A stretch of DNA of 42,593 nt from Acetobacteraceae bacterium (lineage in GTDB: Bacteria > Pseudomonadota > Alphaproteobacteria > Acetobacterales > Acetobacteraceae), in the NCBI GenBank assembly GCA_025055335.1, contig JANWXJ010000134.1, positions 1 through 42,593 on the forward strand. Reading direction: 5' to 3'. Below, piece after piece: positions 28,316 to 37,923 of this stretch. A program made the position numbers and the translations under genes. The stretch's first letter is position 1. Every line of letters begins with the position of its first letter. The notes beneath the pieces are model-generated. The model was not told where the DNA came from, made no database searches, and saw only the letters and a program-made list of their open reading frames with translations.

Positions 28316-29257
28316 ATGCCCCGCCCGCCCCGCGCGGCCCTCAGCCTCGAGCTGCTGCACGTCGCCCTCGCCGCGGCGCAGGAAGGCAGCCTGCACCGCG
28401 CCGCCTCCCGCCTCGACCTGTCGCAGCCCGCGGCCGGGGCGCGGCTCGCAGCGCTCGAGGCCCGCCTCGGCCTGCGCTTGTTCGAGCGCCACGCCCGCGG
28501 CCTGCGCCCGTCGGCGGCGGCGAACGACCTGCTCGGCCCGATCCGCGAGGCGGTGGCGGCCCTCGAACGGTTGGAGCGCCTCGCGCGCGCCCTCGGCGAG
28601 GGGGAGTTCCGGGTCTCGCTTGGCGCGACGCCGACGGCCACGCGGCGCCTGCTGCCCGACCTGCTGCTCGCCGGGGCGGAGGCCGCCCCGCCGCTCCGCT
28701 TCGACCTGCGCCAGGGGCTGTCGGACGACCTCGCCGCCGAGGTGGCGGACGGCCGCCTCGACGCCGCCCTTTGCTACGATCCCGAAACGGGCCCCGCCGC
28801 GGGGCGGGAGTGGCTGTTCGCCGAGGATCTGTGCCTCGTCGGCCCCGCCTCCGTCCTCGACGGCGCGCCGCAGCCGATCCCGTTCCGCGAGCTCGCGCGC
28901 CTGCCGCTGCTGCTCGATGCCGGATCGCGGCGCATACGCCAGCGGATCGAGACGCTGGCCCGCGAACAGGAGATCCGGCTCCCGGTGGTGATGGACGCCG
29001 AGCCGCCGGGGGTGAAACGGGCGCTCGCCCTCCGGCAGCACCGCTGCATGATCGTGCCCTACGGCCTGTTCTTCGAGGAGATCGCCGCCGGCCTGTTCGC
29101 GGCGCGGCGCATCGCCGACCCGGCGTTGACGCGCCGGATGGCGCTGCTGTGGCGCCGCGGCCTTCCGGCGGCGGTGGTGGAGCGGCTGCGGCGGCTGCTG
29201 CGCGCCATCGTGGCGCGGCAGATCGCCGACGAGGCGTTCGGCTGGCGACCGGCCTGA
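28316..29257 (+). CDS. LysR family transcriptional regulator
   Basis: LSLELLHVALAAAQEGSLHRAASRLDLSQPAAGARLAALEARLGLRLFERHARGLRPS: LysR HTH. Confidence 0.93.
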   Translation: MPRPPRAALSLELLHVALAAAQEGSLHRAASRLDLSQPAAGARLAALEARLGLRLFERHARGLRPSAAANDLLGPIREAVAALERLERLARALGEGEFRVSLGATPTATRRLLPDLLLAGAEAAPPLRFDLRQGLSDDLAAEVADGRLDAALCYDPETGPAAGREWLFAEDLCLVGPASVLDGAPQPIPFRELARLPLLLDAGSRRIRQRIETLAREQEIRLPVVMDAEPPGVKRALALRQHRCMIVPYGLFFEEIAAGLFAARRIADPALTRRMALLWRRGLPAAVVERLRRLLRAIVARQIADEAFGWRPA

Positions 29258-29418
29258 GCGGTGGCGCGCTGCGCCTCCTCTCTGCCCGGCGCTGCCCGCC
29301 GCGATCGGCTGCGGAGCCCCCTCGGCCCGCTCTGCCCGCGCGGACGCGCTGCGCCTTCCGCCTGCGGGGCGCGGTCATGCCTTCGGCTGCCGCTGCCGCC
29401 GGCCGTCCGCCCCAGGCC

Positions 29419-31311
29419 CTAGACCCCTTCGGACAGCGGCCCCGCGGTCCTCGCGGCCCGCCGCTGCGCGGCGATGCGCACGCCCGCGTTCGCGGCGCCG
29501 AAGCCCCCGTAGCCGCCGCGCCGTTCCACCACCTCCAGGAAGAAGCGTTCGCGGAAGGCGTGGGTGTAGGCGTGGCGGAACTCGCCGCCGGAGGCGTCGC
29601 GGTCGTAGAGCAGGTGCCGCCGCGAGAGGGCCATCAGGGCCTCATCGTCGAGGCCGAAGCGGGCGCCGAGATCGGCGTAGTAGTTCGCGGGGATGTCGAG
29701 CAGCGGAGCGCCGGCGGCCGCCGCCCCGTCGGCCACCGCGGCCACGTCCTCCGCCGCGAAGGCCACATGGTGCACACCGGCCCCCGCCAGCGCGGACACG
29801 AAGCGCCCGGTCACGGTGCGCGTGCTCTCCGACACGTTGAGCGGCAGGCGGACGCTTCCGTCCGGCGAGACGAAGGCGCGCGAACGCACGAGGCCGTAGG
29901 GATCCGGCAGTTCCCACGGCGCATCCGGCGAAAGCCCGAACAGCGAGCGGTAGAACAGGACGAAACTGTCGATCATGCCGGGGGCGACAGCCTGCGCCGC
30001 GTGATCGATGCCGAGCAGCCCGCCGCCGGCCGCCTCGCCGCCGAGCAGGCGGAAGTCATCCTCCCAGATCGGGCGGGCGCCGCGCGCGGGATCCTCGACG
30101 AGGTACACGAGCGTCCCGTCGGGGGCGCGCACCGCCGGGATGCGGCGCTCCCCGGCGCCGATCCGCTCCCGCCAGACCGGGTAGCGCAGCGCCTCGGCGC
30201 GGGCGACGACGCGCGCCGGGTCGTCCACGCGGAACGCCATGGCGCAGACGGAGGGGCCGATCTGCTCGAAGCGTTCCGCCGCGGCGCTGTCGGGCTCGGC
30301 GTTCAGCACGAGGTTGGCGCCGCCGCTGCGCCAGAGCTCGACGTCCTTCGAGCGGTGGATCCCCGCGCGCCGGAAACCGAGCCCGCCGAGCAGCCGCCCG
30401 AGCTCCTCGCGCGCCGCCCCGTCCACCGCGAACTCGACGAACTCGATGCCGGACAGCTCCGGCAGCGCCGGCAGCGGCGCCTCGCCGACCTGCTCCTGCA
30501 GCCACAGGAGGCTGCGCAGCCCGTCGCGGGCGATGCGGCGCGACGGCGCAGCGCGGAACTCGTCGTTGAACACCTCGAGCGAGAGCGTGCCGCGCCAGCC
30601 GGCGGCGAACAGGTCGCGCAGGAAATCCGCCACCGGCAGCTCGCCCTGTCCGGGGAACAGGCGATGGTGCCGGCTCCAGGAGAGCACATCCATGGACAGC
30701 CGCGGCGCATCGGCCAGCTGCAGGAAGAACACCTTCTCCGCCGGCACCGTGCCGGCCAGCGCCGAGAGGTCGTCGCCCAGCGCCAGGGTGTGGAAGCTGT
30801 CGAGGCAGAGGCCGAGCGCCGGGTGGTCCGCCTGCCGCACGATGTCCCACGCCTGCCGCCAGCGGTTGACGTGGCGACCCCAGGCCAGCGCCTCGTAGCA
30901 GACGCGCAGGCCGCGGCGTGCCGCGCGCTCGGCCATCTCGTGCAGGTCGGCGGCGGCGCGCGCGGGGTCGTCCAGCGCCGCCGGCTGCACATTGGAGCAG
31001 ACCAGCACGAGCCCGGCGCCCAGCGCCTGCATGGTGTCGAACTTGCGCTCCGCGCGGTCGAGGTTGCGCGCGCGCTGCGGCTCGGGCATCGCCTCGAAGT
31101 CACGGAAGGGCTGGAACAGGGTGACGGAGATGCCGAGCCCCTCGCAGATGCTCCGCACCTCGGCCGGCGTGCCGTCGTAGGTGAGCAGGTCGTTCTCGAA
31201 GATCTCGACGCCGTCGAAGCCCGCCGCCGCCGCCGCCTCCAGCTTGTCGGGCAGCGGACCGGAGAGGCAGACGGTGGCGATGGAGGTGGGAAGGCGCTTC
31301 GGCTCGGCCAC
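29419..31311 (-). CDS. quiC: 3-dehydroshikimate dehydratase, QuiC-type: TIM-barrel fused to HPPD-like VOC domain (GTG start)
   Basis: N-terminal PTSIATVCLSGPLPDKLEAAAAAGFDGVEIFENDLLTYDGTPAEVRSICEGLGI; C-terminal VOC domain with GIDH, HHVAF and FFLEVVERRGGYGGFGAANAG. Confidence 0.88.
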   Translation of the reverse strand: MAEPKRLPTSIATVCLSGPLPDKLEAAAAAGFDGVEIFENDLLTYDGTPAEVRSICEGLGISVTLFQPFRDFEAMPEPQRARNLDRAERKFDTMQALGAGLVLVCSNVQPAALDDPARAAADLHEMAERAARRGLRVCYEALAWGRHVNRWRQAWDIVRQADHPALGLCLDSFHTLALGDDLSALAGTVPAEKVFFLQLADAPRLSMDVLSWSRHHRLFPGQGELPVADFLRDLFAAGWRGTLSLEVFNDEFRAAPSRRIARDGLRSLLWLQEQVGEAPLPALPELSGIEFVEFAVDGAAREELGRLLGGLGFRRAGIHRSKDVELWRSGGANLVLNAEPDSAAAERFEQIGPSVCAMAFRVDDPARVVARAEALRYPVWRERIGAGERRIPAVRAPDGTLVYLVEDPARGARPIWEDDFRLLGGEAAGGGLLGIDHAAQAVAPGMIDSFVLFYRSLFGLSPDAPWELPDPYGLVRSRAFVSPDGSVRLPLNVSESTRTVTGRFVSALAGAGVHHVAFAAEDVAAVADGAAAAGAPLLDIPANYYADLGARFGLDDEALMALSRRHLLYDRDASGGEFRHAYTHAFRERFFLEVVERRGGYGGFGAANAGVRIAAQRRAARTAGPLSEGV

Positions 31312-31362
31312 GGCTGTCCTCCGTCGGGCGCGCGCTGGCGGCGTCGGCCGCGTTGACCGGAA

Positions 31363-31378
31363 TGTACCGGCCGGTTCA
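31363..31378. promoter_or_regulatory. candidate TetR-family operator between quiC and the aroE-like gene
   Basis: TGTACCGGCCGGTTCA: 14 of 16 positions palindromic, in the divergent intergenic region near a tetR gene. Confidence 0.6.
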
Positions 31379-31426
31379 AAACGCGGCAAGCAGGCCGCCT
31401 GCGGCGCGGCCGGAAGGAGATGCACC

Positions 31427-32308
31427 ATGCCCGGACCGGAGCGTCAGCCCGCGGTGCTCGTCGGCCTGATCGGCAGCGGCATCCAGGCATCCCGCACCCC
31501 GGCGATGCATGAGCGCGAGGCGGCGGAGCAAGGCCTCCGGCTGGTCTATCGGCTGATCGACCTCGACGTGCTCGGCCTCGGCCCCGAGGCGCTGCCGCGG
31601 CTGCTGCAGGCGGCGGAATGGATGGGCTTCGCCGGCCTCAACATCACCTATCCCTGCAAGCAGGCGGTGGTGCCGCTGCTGCACGAACTGTCGGCGGATG
31701 CGGCGGCGCTCGGGGCGGTGAACACGGTCGTGCTGCGCGACGGGCGGCGGATCGGGCACAACACCGACCGCTTCGGCTTCGCCGAGAGCTTCCGCCGCGG
31801 CCTGCCTGATGTGCCGCGTGGGCGCGTGGTGCAGCTCGGCGCCGGCGGGGCCGGGGCGGCGGTGGCGCATGCCCTGCTCGGCGAGGGGGTGGGGCGGCTC
31901 GCCATCGCCGACACCGAACCCGGCCGCGCCGCCGCCCTGGCCGCCGCCCTGTCGGCCCGCTTCGGAGAGGGCCGGGCGGTCGCGGCCGACGACCTCGCCG
32001 CCGAGATGGCCGCCGCCGACGGCCTCGTGAACTGCACGCCGGTCGGCATGGCGAAGCTTCCGGGCACGCCGCTGCCGGTTTCGCTGCTGCGGCCCTCGCT
32101 GTGGGTGGCGGAAATCGTGTATTTCCCGCTGGAGACGGAGCTTCTGCGCGCGGCGCGGGCGATCGGCTGCCGCACCCTGGACGGCGGCGGCATGGCGGTG
32201 TTCCAGGCGGCCGGCGCATTCCGGCTGTTCACCGGGCGGGAGCCCGATGCGGCGCGGATGCTCGCCCATTTCGCCGAGATGTCGGCGGCCGCTCAGGGCG
32301 CGACGTAG
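31427..32308 (+). CDS. shikimate/quinate dehydrogenase-like protein
   Basis: GFAGLNITYPCKQAVVPLLHELSADAAALGAVNTVVLRDGRRIGHNTDRFGF: shikimate DH substrate site; VVQLGAGGAGAAVAHALL nucleotide site. Confidence 0.93.
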   Translation: MPGPERQPAVLVGLIGSGIQASRTPAMHEREAAEQGLRLVYRLIDLDVLGLGPEALPRLLQAAEWMGFAGLNITYPCKQAVVPLLHELSADAAALGAVNTVVLRDGRRIGHNTDRFGFAESFRRGLPDVPRGRVVQLGAGGAGAAVAHALLGEGVGRLAIADTEPGRAAALAAALSARFGEGRAVAADDLAAEMAAADGLVNCTPVGMAKLPGTPLPVSLLRPSLWVAEIVYFPLETELLRAARAIGCRTLDGGGMAVFQAAGAFRLFTGREPDAARMLAHFAEMSAAAQGAT

Positions 32309-32949
32309 CGCAGCACCGCCTCGATGATCAGCCGCCGCTCCTCCGCCGCCGTGGCCGGCGCCTCGGCGTCGCGGCCGAAGATCGCGCGCAGCGTGTGGCG
32401 GTTGGCGACGCGGTAGAAGCAGAAGGACGAGATCAGCATGTGCAGCCGGAGCGCATCCAGCCCGGGGCGGAAGGCGCCCGCCCGCTCGCCGCGCGCGATC
32501 AGCGCCGCGAGCGTCTCGATGATCGCGGCGTTGCGCTCGCGGATGACGGGCGAGGCGGCGACGATCCGCCCGCCGTGGATGTTCTCGACGCTGACGAGGC
32601 GCACGAACTCCGGGTGCGCGGCGTGGTGGTCGAAGGTCAGCGCGACGAGCCGCCGCAGCGCCTCGGCGGGCGGCAGCGAATCGAGATCGAGCGCCGCCTC
32701 GGCGTCGCGCATCGCGCCGTAGAGCCGTTCCAGCACCGCCGCGTAGAGCCGCTCCTTGCCGCCGAAGTAGTAATAGATCATGCGCTTGGTCTTGCGGGTG
32801 CGCGCGGCGATCCGGTCCACCCGGCCGCCGGCGTAGCCCTTCTCGCCGAACTCGGCGAGGGCGGCGTCCAGGATCTCCTGCCGGGTGCGCTCCGGCGCGC
32901 GGCGGCGTGGGGGCCTTCCCGTGGCGGCGGCGTCGCGGGCGGCGGGCAT
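32293..32949 (-). CDS. TetR family transcriptional regulator
   Basis: TRQEILDAALAEFGEKGYAGGRVDRIAARTRKTKRMIYYYFGGKERLYAAVLE: TetR HTH. Confidence 0.94.
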   Translation of the reverse strand: MPAARDAAATGRPPRRRAPERTRQEILDAALAEFGEKGYAGGRVDRIAARTRKTKRMIYYYFGGKERLYAAVLERLYGAMRDAEAALDLDSLPPAEALRRLVALTFDHHAAHPEFVRLVSVENIHGGRIVAASPVIRERNAAIIETLAALIARGERAGAFRPGLDALRLHMLISSFCFYRVANRHTLRAIFGRDAEAPATAAEERRLIIEAVLRYVAP

Positions 32950-33004
32950 GGCGGGGCGGCTCCGGGATGCGTCGCCGCAGAGCTACCACGAGGCGGCGGC
33001 GCCG

Positions 33005-33673
33005 TCAGAGATCCCCCGCCGCCAGCGCGTGCTCCACGCCGCCCAGGATGTGCGTCGCCAGCACCGCGCGCGCCGCCGCCGGATCCCGCCGCAGGGCGCA
33101 GTCGCGCAGGGCCCGGTGCTCGCGCATCGCCACCTCGCCGCGGAAGCCGAGGGCGCGGTTCTGGTAGCGCTGGTAGCGGTCGAACACCTGGGCGTGCGTC
33201 GCCATCAGCGTCCGCGAGCCGCAGGCGGAGACGAGGGTGCGGTGGAATTCCGCGTCGAAACGGCGCCAGGCGTCGAGCACCGCGGCGTCGCCGGCGAGGA
33301 GCCGCTCCTCCATTTGGGCGAGCTTGTGGTGGGCGGCGACGACGCGGGCCTCCCACTCCACGTCGCCGGCGCGGAAGCCCTGTTCCATCGCGTGCCCCTC
33401 GAGCAGTAGCCTGAGGCCCGCGAGGTCCCGCAGCTCCGCCGCCGAGAAGCGCCGCACCTCGAAGCCGCGCTGGCCTTCGGCCACCACCAGGCGCTCGGCC
33501 ACCAGCCGGCCGAGCGTCTCGCGCAGGGTGCCGACGCCGACGCCGTAGGCGTCGCGCAACGCCTCGAGCTTGAGCCGCTGCCCTGGCGGCAGCACATTGC
33601 GGAGGATGTCGGCACGCAGCATCCGGTAGGCGCGGGCGCCCACCGTCTCCTCTGCGGCAGCCTCGGCACTCAT
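33005..33673 (-). CDS. GntR family (FCD-type) transcriptional regulator
   Basis: AYRMLRADILRNVLPPGQRLKLEALRDAYGVGVGTLRETLGRLVAERLVVAEGQRGFEV. Confidence 0.92.
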   Translation of the reverse strand: MSAEAAAEETVGARAYRMLRADILRNVLPPGQRLKLEALRDAYGVGVGTLRETLGRLVAERLVVAEGQRGFEVRRFSAAELRDLAGLRLLLEGHAMEQGFRAGDVEWEARVVAAHHKLAQMEERLLAGDAAVLDAWRRFDAEFHRTLVSACGSRTLMATHAQVFDRYQRYQNRALGFRGEVAMREHRALRDCALRRDPAAARAVLATHILGGVEHALAAGDL

Positions 33674-34407
33674 CCGGCGGCCCTGCGCGGTGCGGACGGG
33701 CTTCGCGGGCGGCGCGGCGCGAAGGGCTGCAAGGCGCCCGTGCGCGCCACATGCTCGACGCAGCCGACGACATGCGCCTCCAGCACCTCGCAGGCGGCGG
33801 CGGCGTCGCGCGCGAGGGCGGCGGCGAGCAGCGCGGCGTGCTGCTCGGCGGCGACCGCGCCGCGGAACGCCAAGGCCACAATCTGGTAGCGCAGGTAGCG
33901 GTCGTAGGCTCCGGTATAGGCGTCCATCAGCTCGGCCGAACCGCAGGCGCCGATCAGGGCGCGGTGGAACTCGAGGTCGCAGCGGTTCCACAGCGCCGGA
34001 TCGGCGGCTTCCCCGGCGAGCAGGCGGCGCTCGATCACCGCGAGCTTGTGGTGCGCGCCGACGACGCGGCCTTCCCAGTCGAGATCGCCGGCGGCGAAGG
34101 ACTCGCGGATCGCGTGGCGTTCCAGCAGCAGCCGCAGGTCGGCGATCTCGGCGAACTCCTCGAGCGAGACGGGGGCCACGCTGAACCCGCGCTGCCCTTC
34201 CGCGACCACGAGCCCCTCGGAGGCGAGGCGGGTCAGTGCCTCCCGCAGCGTGCTGACGCCGGCGCCGTAGATGTGGCGCAGCCCGTCGAGGCCGAGCCTC
34301 CGGCCGGGCGCGAGGCGGCCGGCGATGACGTCGGCCCGCAGGCGGCGATAGGCCGCCTCGCCGGGCGTGTCGGCGGCGGACGGCACGGCTTCGGGGATGC
34401 CGGCCAT
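33670..34407 (-). CDS. GntR family (FCD-type) transcriptional regulator, tandem paralog
   Basis: AYRRLRADVIAGRLAPGRRLGLDGLRHIYGAGVSTLREALTRLASEGLVVAEGQRGFSV; ATGA overlap with the downstream paralog. Confidence 0.92.
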   Translation of the reverse strand: MAGIPEAVPSAADTPGEAAYRRLRADVIAGRLAPGRRLGLDGLRHIYGAGVSTLREALTRLASEGLVVAEGQRGFSVAPVSLEEFAEIADLRLLLERHAIRESFAAGDLDWEGRVVGAHHKLAVIERRLLAGEAADPALWNRCDLEFHRALIGACGSAELMDAYTGAYDRYLRYQIVALAFRGAVAAEQHAALLAAALARDAAAACEVLEAHVVGCVEHVARTGALQPFAPRRPRSPSAPRRAAG

Positions 34408-34569
34408 GGCGGTTTCTCCTGCCTGTGGTCGCGATTATCCGCCAGCCGAGGAAATAGCACAATATCGGAGATAACCGGAAATGTCGGCTGATGCGGCGAT
34501 CCGCTCTTGATCGGCCGGATCGCCCGATGTAGCGTACGACCAATCACCGCACAGGGAAGGAAAGCGTCC

Positions 34570-35559
34570 ATGTCCTCGCCGCTCGGCCGCCGCTCGGTCC
34601 TCGCCGCCGCCACCGCGCTCTCCGCCGCGCCGCTGCTGCCCGCCGCGGCGCAGGCCCGCCGCCGCATCCGCTTCACCGCCGTCTTCTCGGATCAGGACAT
34701 CCGCGCCGACGCGATGCGCGGCTTCCAGCGCGACCTCGCGGACCAGTTCGACGTCGAGCTGCACCTCAACGCCACGCTGTTCCGCCAGGGGACCGAACTC
34801 GTCGCGATCCAGCGCGGCAACGTGGAGATGGCGAACCTCTCGCCGCAGGACATCTCTCGGCAGATCCCGGCCTGGTCGGTGATGGCCTCGGCCTATCTGT
34901 TCCGGGATGCCGACCACCTGCGGAAGGTGTTCAACGCCGATGTCGGGCGCGAGTTCACCCGCATGGCGCGCGAGCAGCTCAACATCCATATCCTCGGGCC
35001 GCTCTATTTCGGCACGCGGCACGTCAACCTCCGGCCGCGCACGCGCATCAGCACGCCTGCCGACATGCGCGGCATCCGGCTGCGGATGCCTCCCGGAGAC
35101 ACCTGGCAGTTCCTCGGCGAGGCGCTCGGCGCCAACCCGACGCCGGTCGCCTTCGCGGAACTCTACACCGCCCTGCAGACCGGCGCGGTGGACGGCCAGG
35201 ACAACCCGCTGCCGACCAGCCGCACCATGCGCTTCCACGAGGTGACGACCCAGTTCGTGCTGACGAGCCACCTCGTCGCCTACGACCTGCTGTCGATCTC
35301 CGCCCGGCTGTGGGATTCGCTCTCGGAGGCGCAGCGCGGTGCCATCCAGGCCGCCGCCGACAAGGCGATCGACGAGTCGACCCGCCGCCACGTTGCGCAG
35401 GAGGAGGAGATGATCGCCTTCTTCCGCAGCCAGGGCCTCGAGGTCTACACGCCGAACGTCGAGGCGTTCCGCGCCGAGGCGCAGCGGCGCTACATCGCCT
35501 CCGGCCAGGCGCAGGCGTGGCCGGCGGGCGTGCTCGAGCGCATCGCGGCGGTCCGCTGA
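34570..35559 (+). CDS. dctP: TRAP transporter substrate-binding protein (DctP family)
   Basis: Signal peptide, then RIRFTAVFSDQDIRADAMRGFQRDL...MRGIRLRMPPGDTWQFLGEALGANPTPVAFAELYTALQTGAVDGQDNPLPT. Confidence 0.94.
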   Translation: MSSPLGRRSVLAAATALSAAPLLPAAAQARRRIRFTAVFSDQDIRADAMRGFQRDLADQFDVELHLNATLFRQGTELVAIQRGNVEMANLSPQDISRQIPAWSVMASAYLFRDADHLRKVFNADVGREFTRMAREQLNIHILGPLYFGTRHVNLRPRTRISTPADMRGIRLRMPPGDTWQFLGEALGANPTPVAFAELYTALQTGAVDGQDNPLPTSRTMRFHEVTTQFVLTSHLVAYDLLSISARLWDSLSEAQRGAIQAAADKAIDESTRRHVAQEEEMIAFFRSQGLEVYTPNVEAFRAEAQRRYIASGQAQAWPAGVLERIAAVR

Positions 35560-35586
35560 GGCTCGGGCGGGCCGAGGCGTCCCACC

Positions 35587-36114
35587 ATGGCCCGCCACGC
35601 CGGCGCCCCGGCCGCGCCGTCCCTGCCGCGCCGCATCCTGGGCTTCGCGCGGCGGCGCGCGGAGAACGTGCTGGCCGCGCTGCTGGCGGCGATGTTCGTC
35701 GCCTTCCTCGTGCAGATCTTCACCCGCTACGTGCTGAACAGCCCGGCCGGCTGGACGACGGAGGTCTCCACCCTCGCCTGGGTGTGGGGCATCCTGTGGG
35801 GCGCCGCGCTGGTGCTGCGGGACGAGGAGGAGATCCGCTTCGACATCGTCTACGGCGTCGTGCCGGCCGCGGTGCGGCGGGTGTTCGACGTCGTCACCGG
35901 GCTGTCGGTTGTGGCGGTGTTCGGCTGGTCGCTGCCGGCGGTCTACGACTACGTGACGTTCATGCGCGTCGAGCGCTCGACCTATCTCGGCATCCGCTTC
36001 GACTGGCTGTACTCGATCTACCTCGTCTTCGCCGTGGCGATGATCGTGCGCCACGCCATGATCGCTTGGCGCGCGGCGACCGGGCGGCGGCACCACACGA
36101 CGCGGATCCCATGA
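35587..36114 (+). CDS. dctQ: TRAP transporter small permease (DctQ family)
   Basis: Four hydrophobic segments; FVAFLVQIFTRYVLNSPAGWTTEVSTLAWVWGILWGAALVLRDEEEIRFDIV. Confidence 0.93.
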   Translation: MARHAGAPAAPSLPRRILGFARRRAENVLAALLAAMFVAFLVQIFTRYVLNSPAGWTTEVSTLAWVWGILWGAALVLRDEEEIRFDIVYGVVPAAVRRVFDVVTGLSVVAVFGWSLPAVYDYVTFMRVERSTYLGIRFDWLYSIYLVFAVAMIVRHAMIAWRAATGRRHHTTRIP

Positions 36115-37412
36115 TCCCGGACAGCCCCTTCGCCCTGGCGCTGGTCGCGATCGTCGGGCTGTCGCTGCTCGGGCTGCCGATCGGGCTCTCGATGATCGTC
36201 GGCTCGATCCTCTATCTCGGGCTTTCGGGGCAGGACATGTCGATCGCCGCCGAGCAGCTGCTGAACGGGCTGAACGGCAGCTACATCCTGCTCGCGGTGC
36301 CGCTGTTCATCTTCTCGGCGGGGTTGATGAACGCCGGCAGCATGACGGACCGGCTGCTGCGCTTCTGCAACATGCTGGTCGGCCGCTTCCGCGGCGGCCT
36401 CGGCCACGTCAACGTCGTGCAGAGCACGATCTTCGCCGGCATGTCCGGCTCGGCCATCGCCGACGCCGCCGGCAGCGGGCGGCTGATCATCGACATGATG
36501 CGCCGCGGCGGCGCCTATCCGGCGAGCTACGCCGCCGCCATCACCGCCGTCAGCGCCGTGATCGGGCCGATCATCCCGCCCTCGATCCCGATGGTGCTCT
36601 ACGCGCTGATCTCGGACGCTTCGATCGGCCACCTCTTCCTCGGCGGTGTGGTGCCCGGGCTGCTGATGGCGGCGGCGCAGATGGCGATCAACTCCTGGAT
36701 GGCGCGGCGGCGCGGCTTCCCGGTGGCCGAGCGGGTGCCGCTGCGGCAGATGCCGGGGCTGACGCTCGACGCCCTGCCCGCGCTGCTGATGCCGCTCATC
36801 CTGCTCGGCGGCATCTATGGCGGCATCATGACGCCGACCGAGGCCGCCGCCGTCGCCGCGGCCTACGCCTTCCTCGTCGCCGCCGTCCTCTACCGCAACA
36901 TCTCGGTGCACGAGACCTACGCGACGGTGCTCGCCAGCGCCCGCTCGACCGCCGCCATCGGCATGCTGATCGCCGGGGCGCTCGCCTTCAACTACGTCGT
37001 CGCCAGCGAGAACATCCCGAACGCGGTGCGCAACATGCTCGCGGGATGGGAGCTCTCGCGCTGGCAGTTCCTGCTCGCGGTGACGGTGCTGCTGCTGGTT
37101 CTCGGCTGCCTGCTGGAAGGCACCACCATCCTGCTGGTGGTGGTGCCGGTGCTGATCCCGACGGCGCAGGCGCTCGGCGTCGACATGGTGCATTTCGGCG
37201 TCGTCGTGGTGGTGAACATCATGATCGGCCTCGTCACCCCGCCCTATGGGCTGCTGCTGTTCATCGTGTCGAAGCTCGCCGAGGCGCCGGTCGCCGAGGT
37301 GATCCGCGACACCTTGCCCTTCATCGCGGCGATGATCGGCGCGCTGCTGCTGATCACCTTCGTGCCCGACCTCGTGCTCTGGCTGCCGCGGCAGTTCGGC
37401 TACCAGGGCTGA
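36111..37412 (+). CDS. dctM: TRAP transporter large permease (DctM family)
   Basis: Multi-TM; VVQSTIFAGMSGSAIADAAGSGRLIIDMMRRGGYP-like region, VIGPIIPPSIPMVLYAL; ATGA overlap with dctQ. Confidence 0.95.
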   Translation: MIPDSPFALALVAIVGLSLLGLPIGLSMIVGSILYLGLSGQDMSIAAEQLLNGLNGSYILLAVPLFIFSAGLMNAGSMTDRLLRFCNMLVGRFRGGLGHVNVVQSTIFAGMSGSAIADAAGSGRLIIDMMRRGGAYPASYAAAITAVSAVIGPIIPPSIPMVLYALISDASIGHLFLGGVVPGLLMAAAQMAINSWMARRRGFPVAERVPLRQMPGLTLDALPALLMPLILLGGIYGGIMTPTEAAAVAAAYAFLVAAVLYRNISVHETYATVLASARSTAAIGMLIAGALAFNYVVASENIPNAVRNMLAGWELSRWQFLLAVTVLLLVLGCLLEGTTILLVVVPVLIPTAQALGVDMVHFGVVVVVNIMIGLVTPPYGLLLFIVSKLAEAPVAEVIRDTLPFIAAMIGALLLITFVPDLVLWLPRQFGYQG

Positions 37413-37428
37413 CGGAGGGCAACCCGCG

Positions 37429-37923
37429 ATGCGGCGCGCGATCCATGTGCTGAACGGCCCCAATCTCAACCGCCTCGGCCGGCGGGAGCCGGAGATCTAC
37501 GGCCGCACCACGCTCGCCGAGGTGGAGGCGATGTGCCGCGCCGCCGCGGGCGACACCCCGCTCGTGTTCCGCCAGACCAACCACGAGGGCCAGCTCGTGG
37601 ACTGGATCCACGACGCGATCGACGAGCCCGCCGCCGGCATCGTCATCAACCCGGCGGGGCTGACCTTCACCTCGATCCCGGTGCTGGACGCACTGAAGCA
37701 GTTTCCCGGCCCGATCATCGAACTGCACATCACGAACATCCACCGCCGCGAGCCGATCTATCATCGCTCCCTCGTCTCCTCGGTGGCGACGGCGGTGATC
37801 GCCGGGCTCGGGCCGCGCGGCTACGCCACGGCGGTGCGGGCGATGCGCGAGATTCTGGAAGAGCAGGCGGGGCGGGCCGGGACTTCGTTGGGCGGCGCGG
37901 CGTCCGCTGCGGGGCCGGGCTAA
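37429..37923 (+). CDS. aroQ: type II 3-dehydroquinate dehydratase
   Basis: IHVLNGPNLNRLGRREPEIYGRTTLAEVE...FRQTNHEGQLVDWIHDA...INPAGLTFTSIPVLDAL...IIELHITNIHRREPIYHRS. Confidence 0.95.
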   Translation: MRRAIHVLNGPNLNRLGRREPEIYGRTTLAEVEAMCRAAAGDTPLVFRQTNHEGQLVDWIHDAIDEPAAGIVINPAGLTFTSIPVLDALKQFPGPIIELHITNIHRREPIYHRSLVSSVATAVIAGLGPRGYATAVRAMREILEEQAGRAGTSLGGAASAAGPG

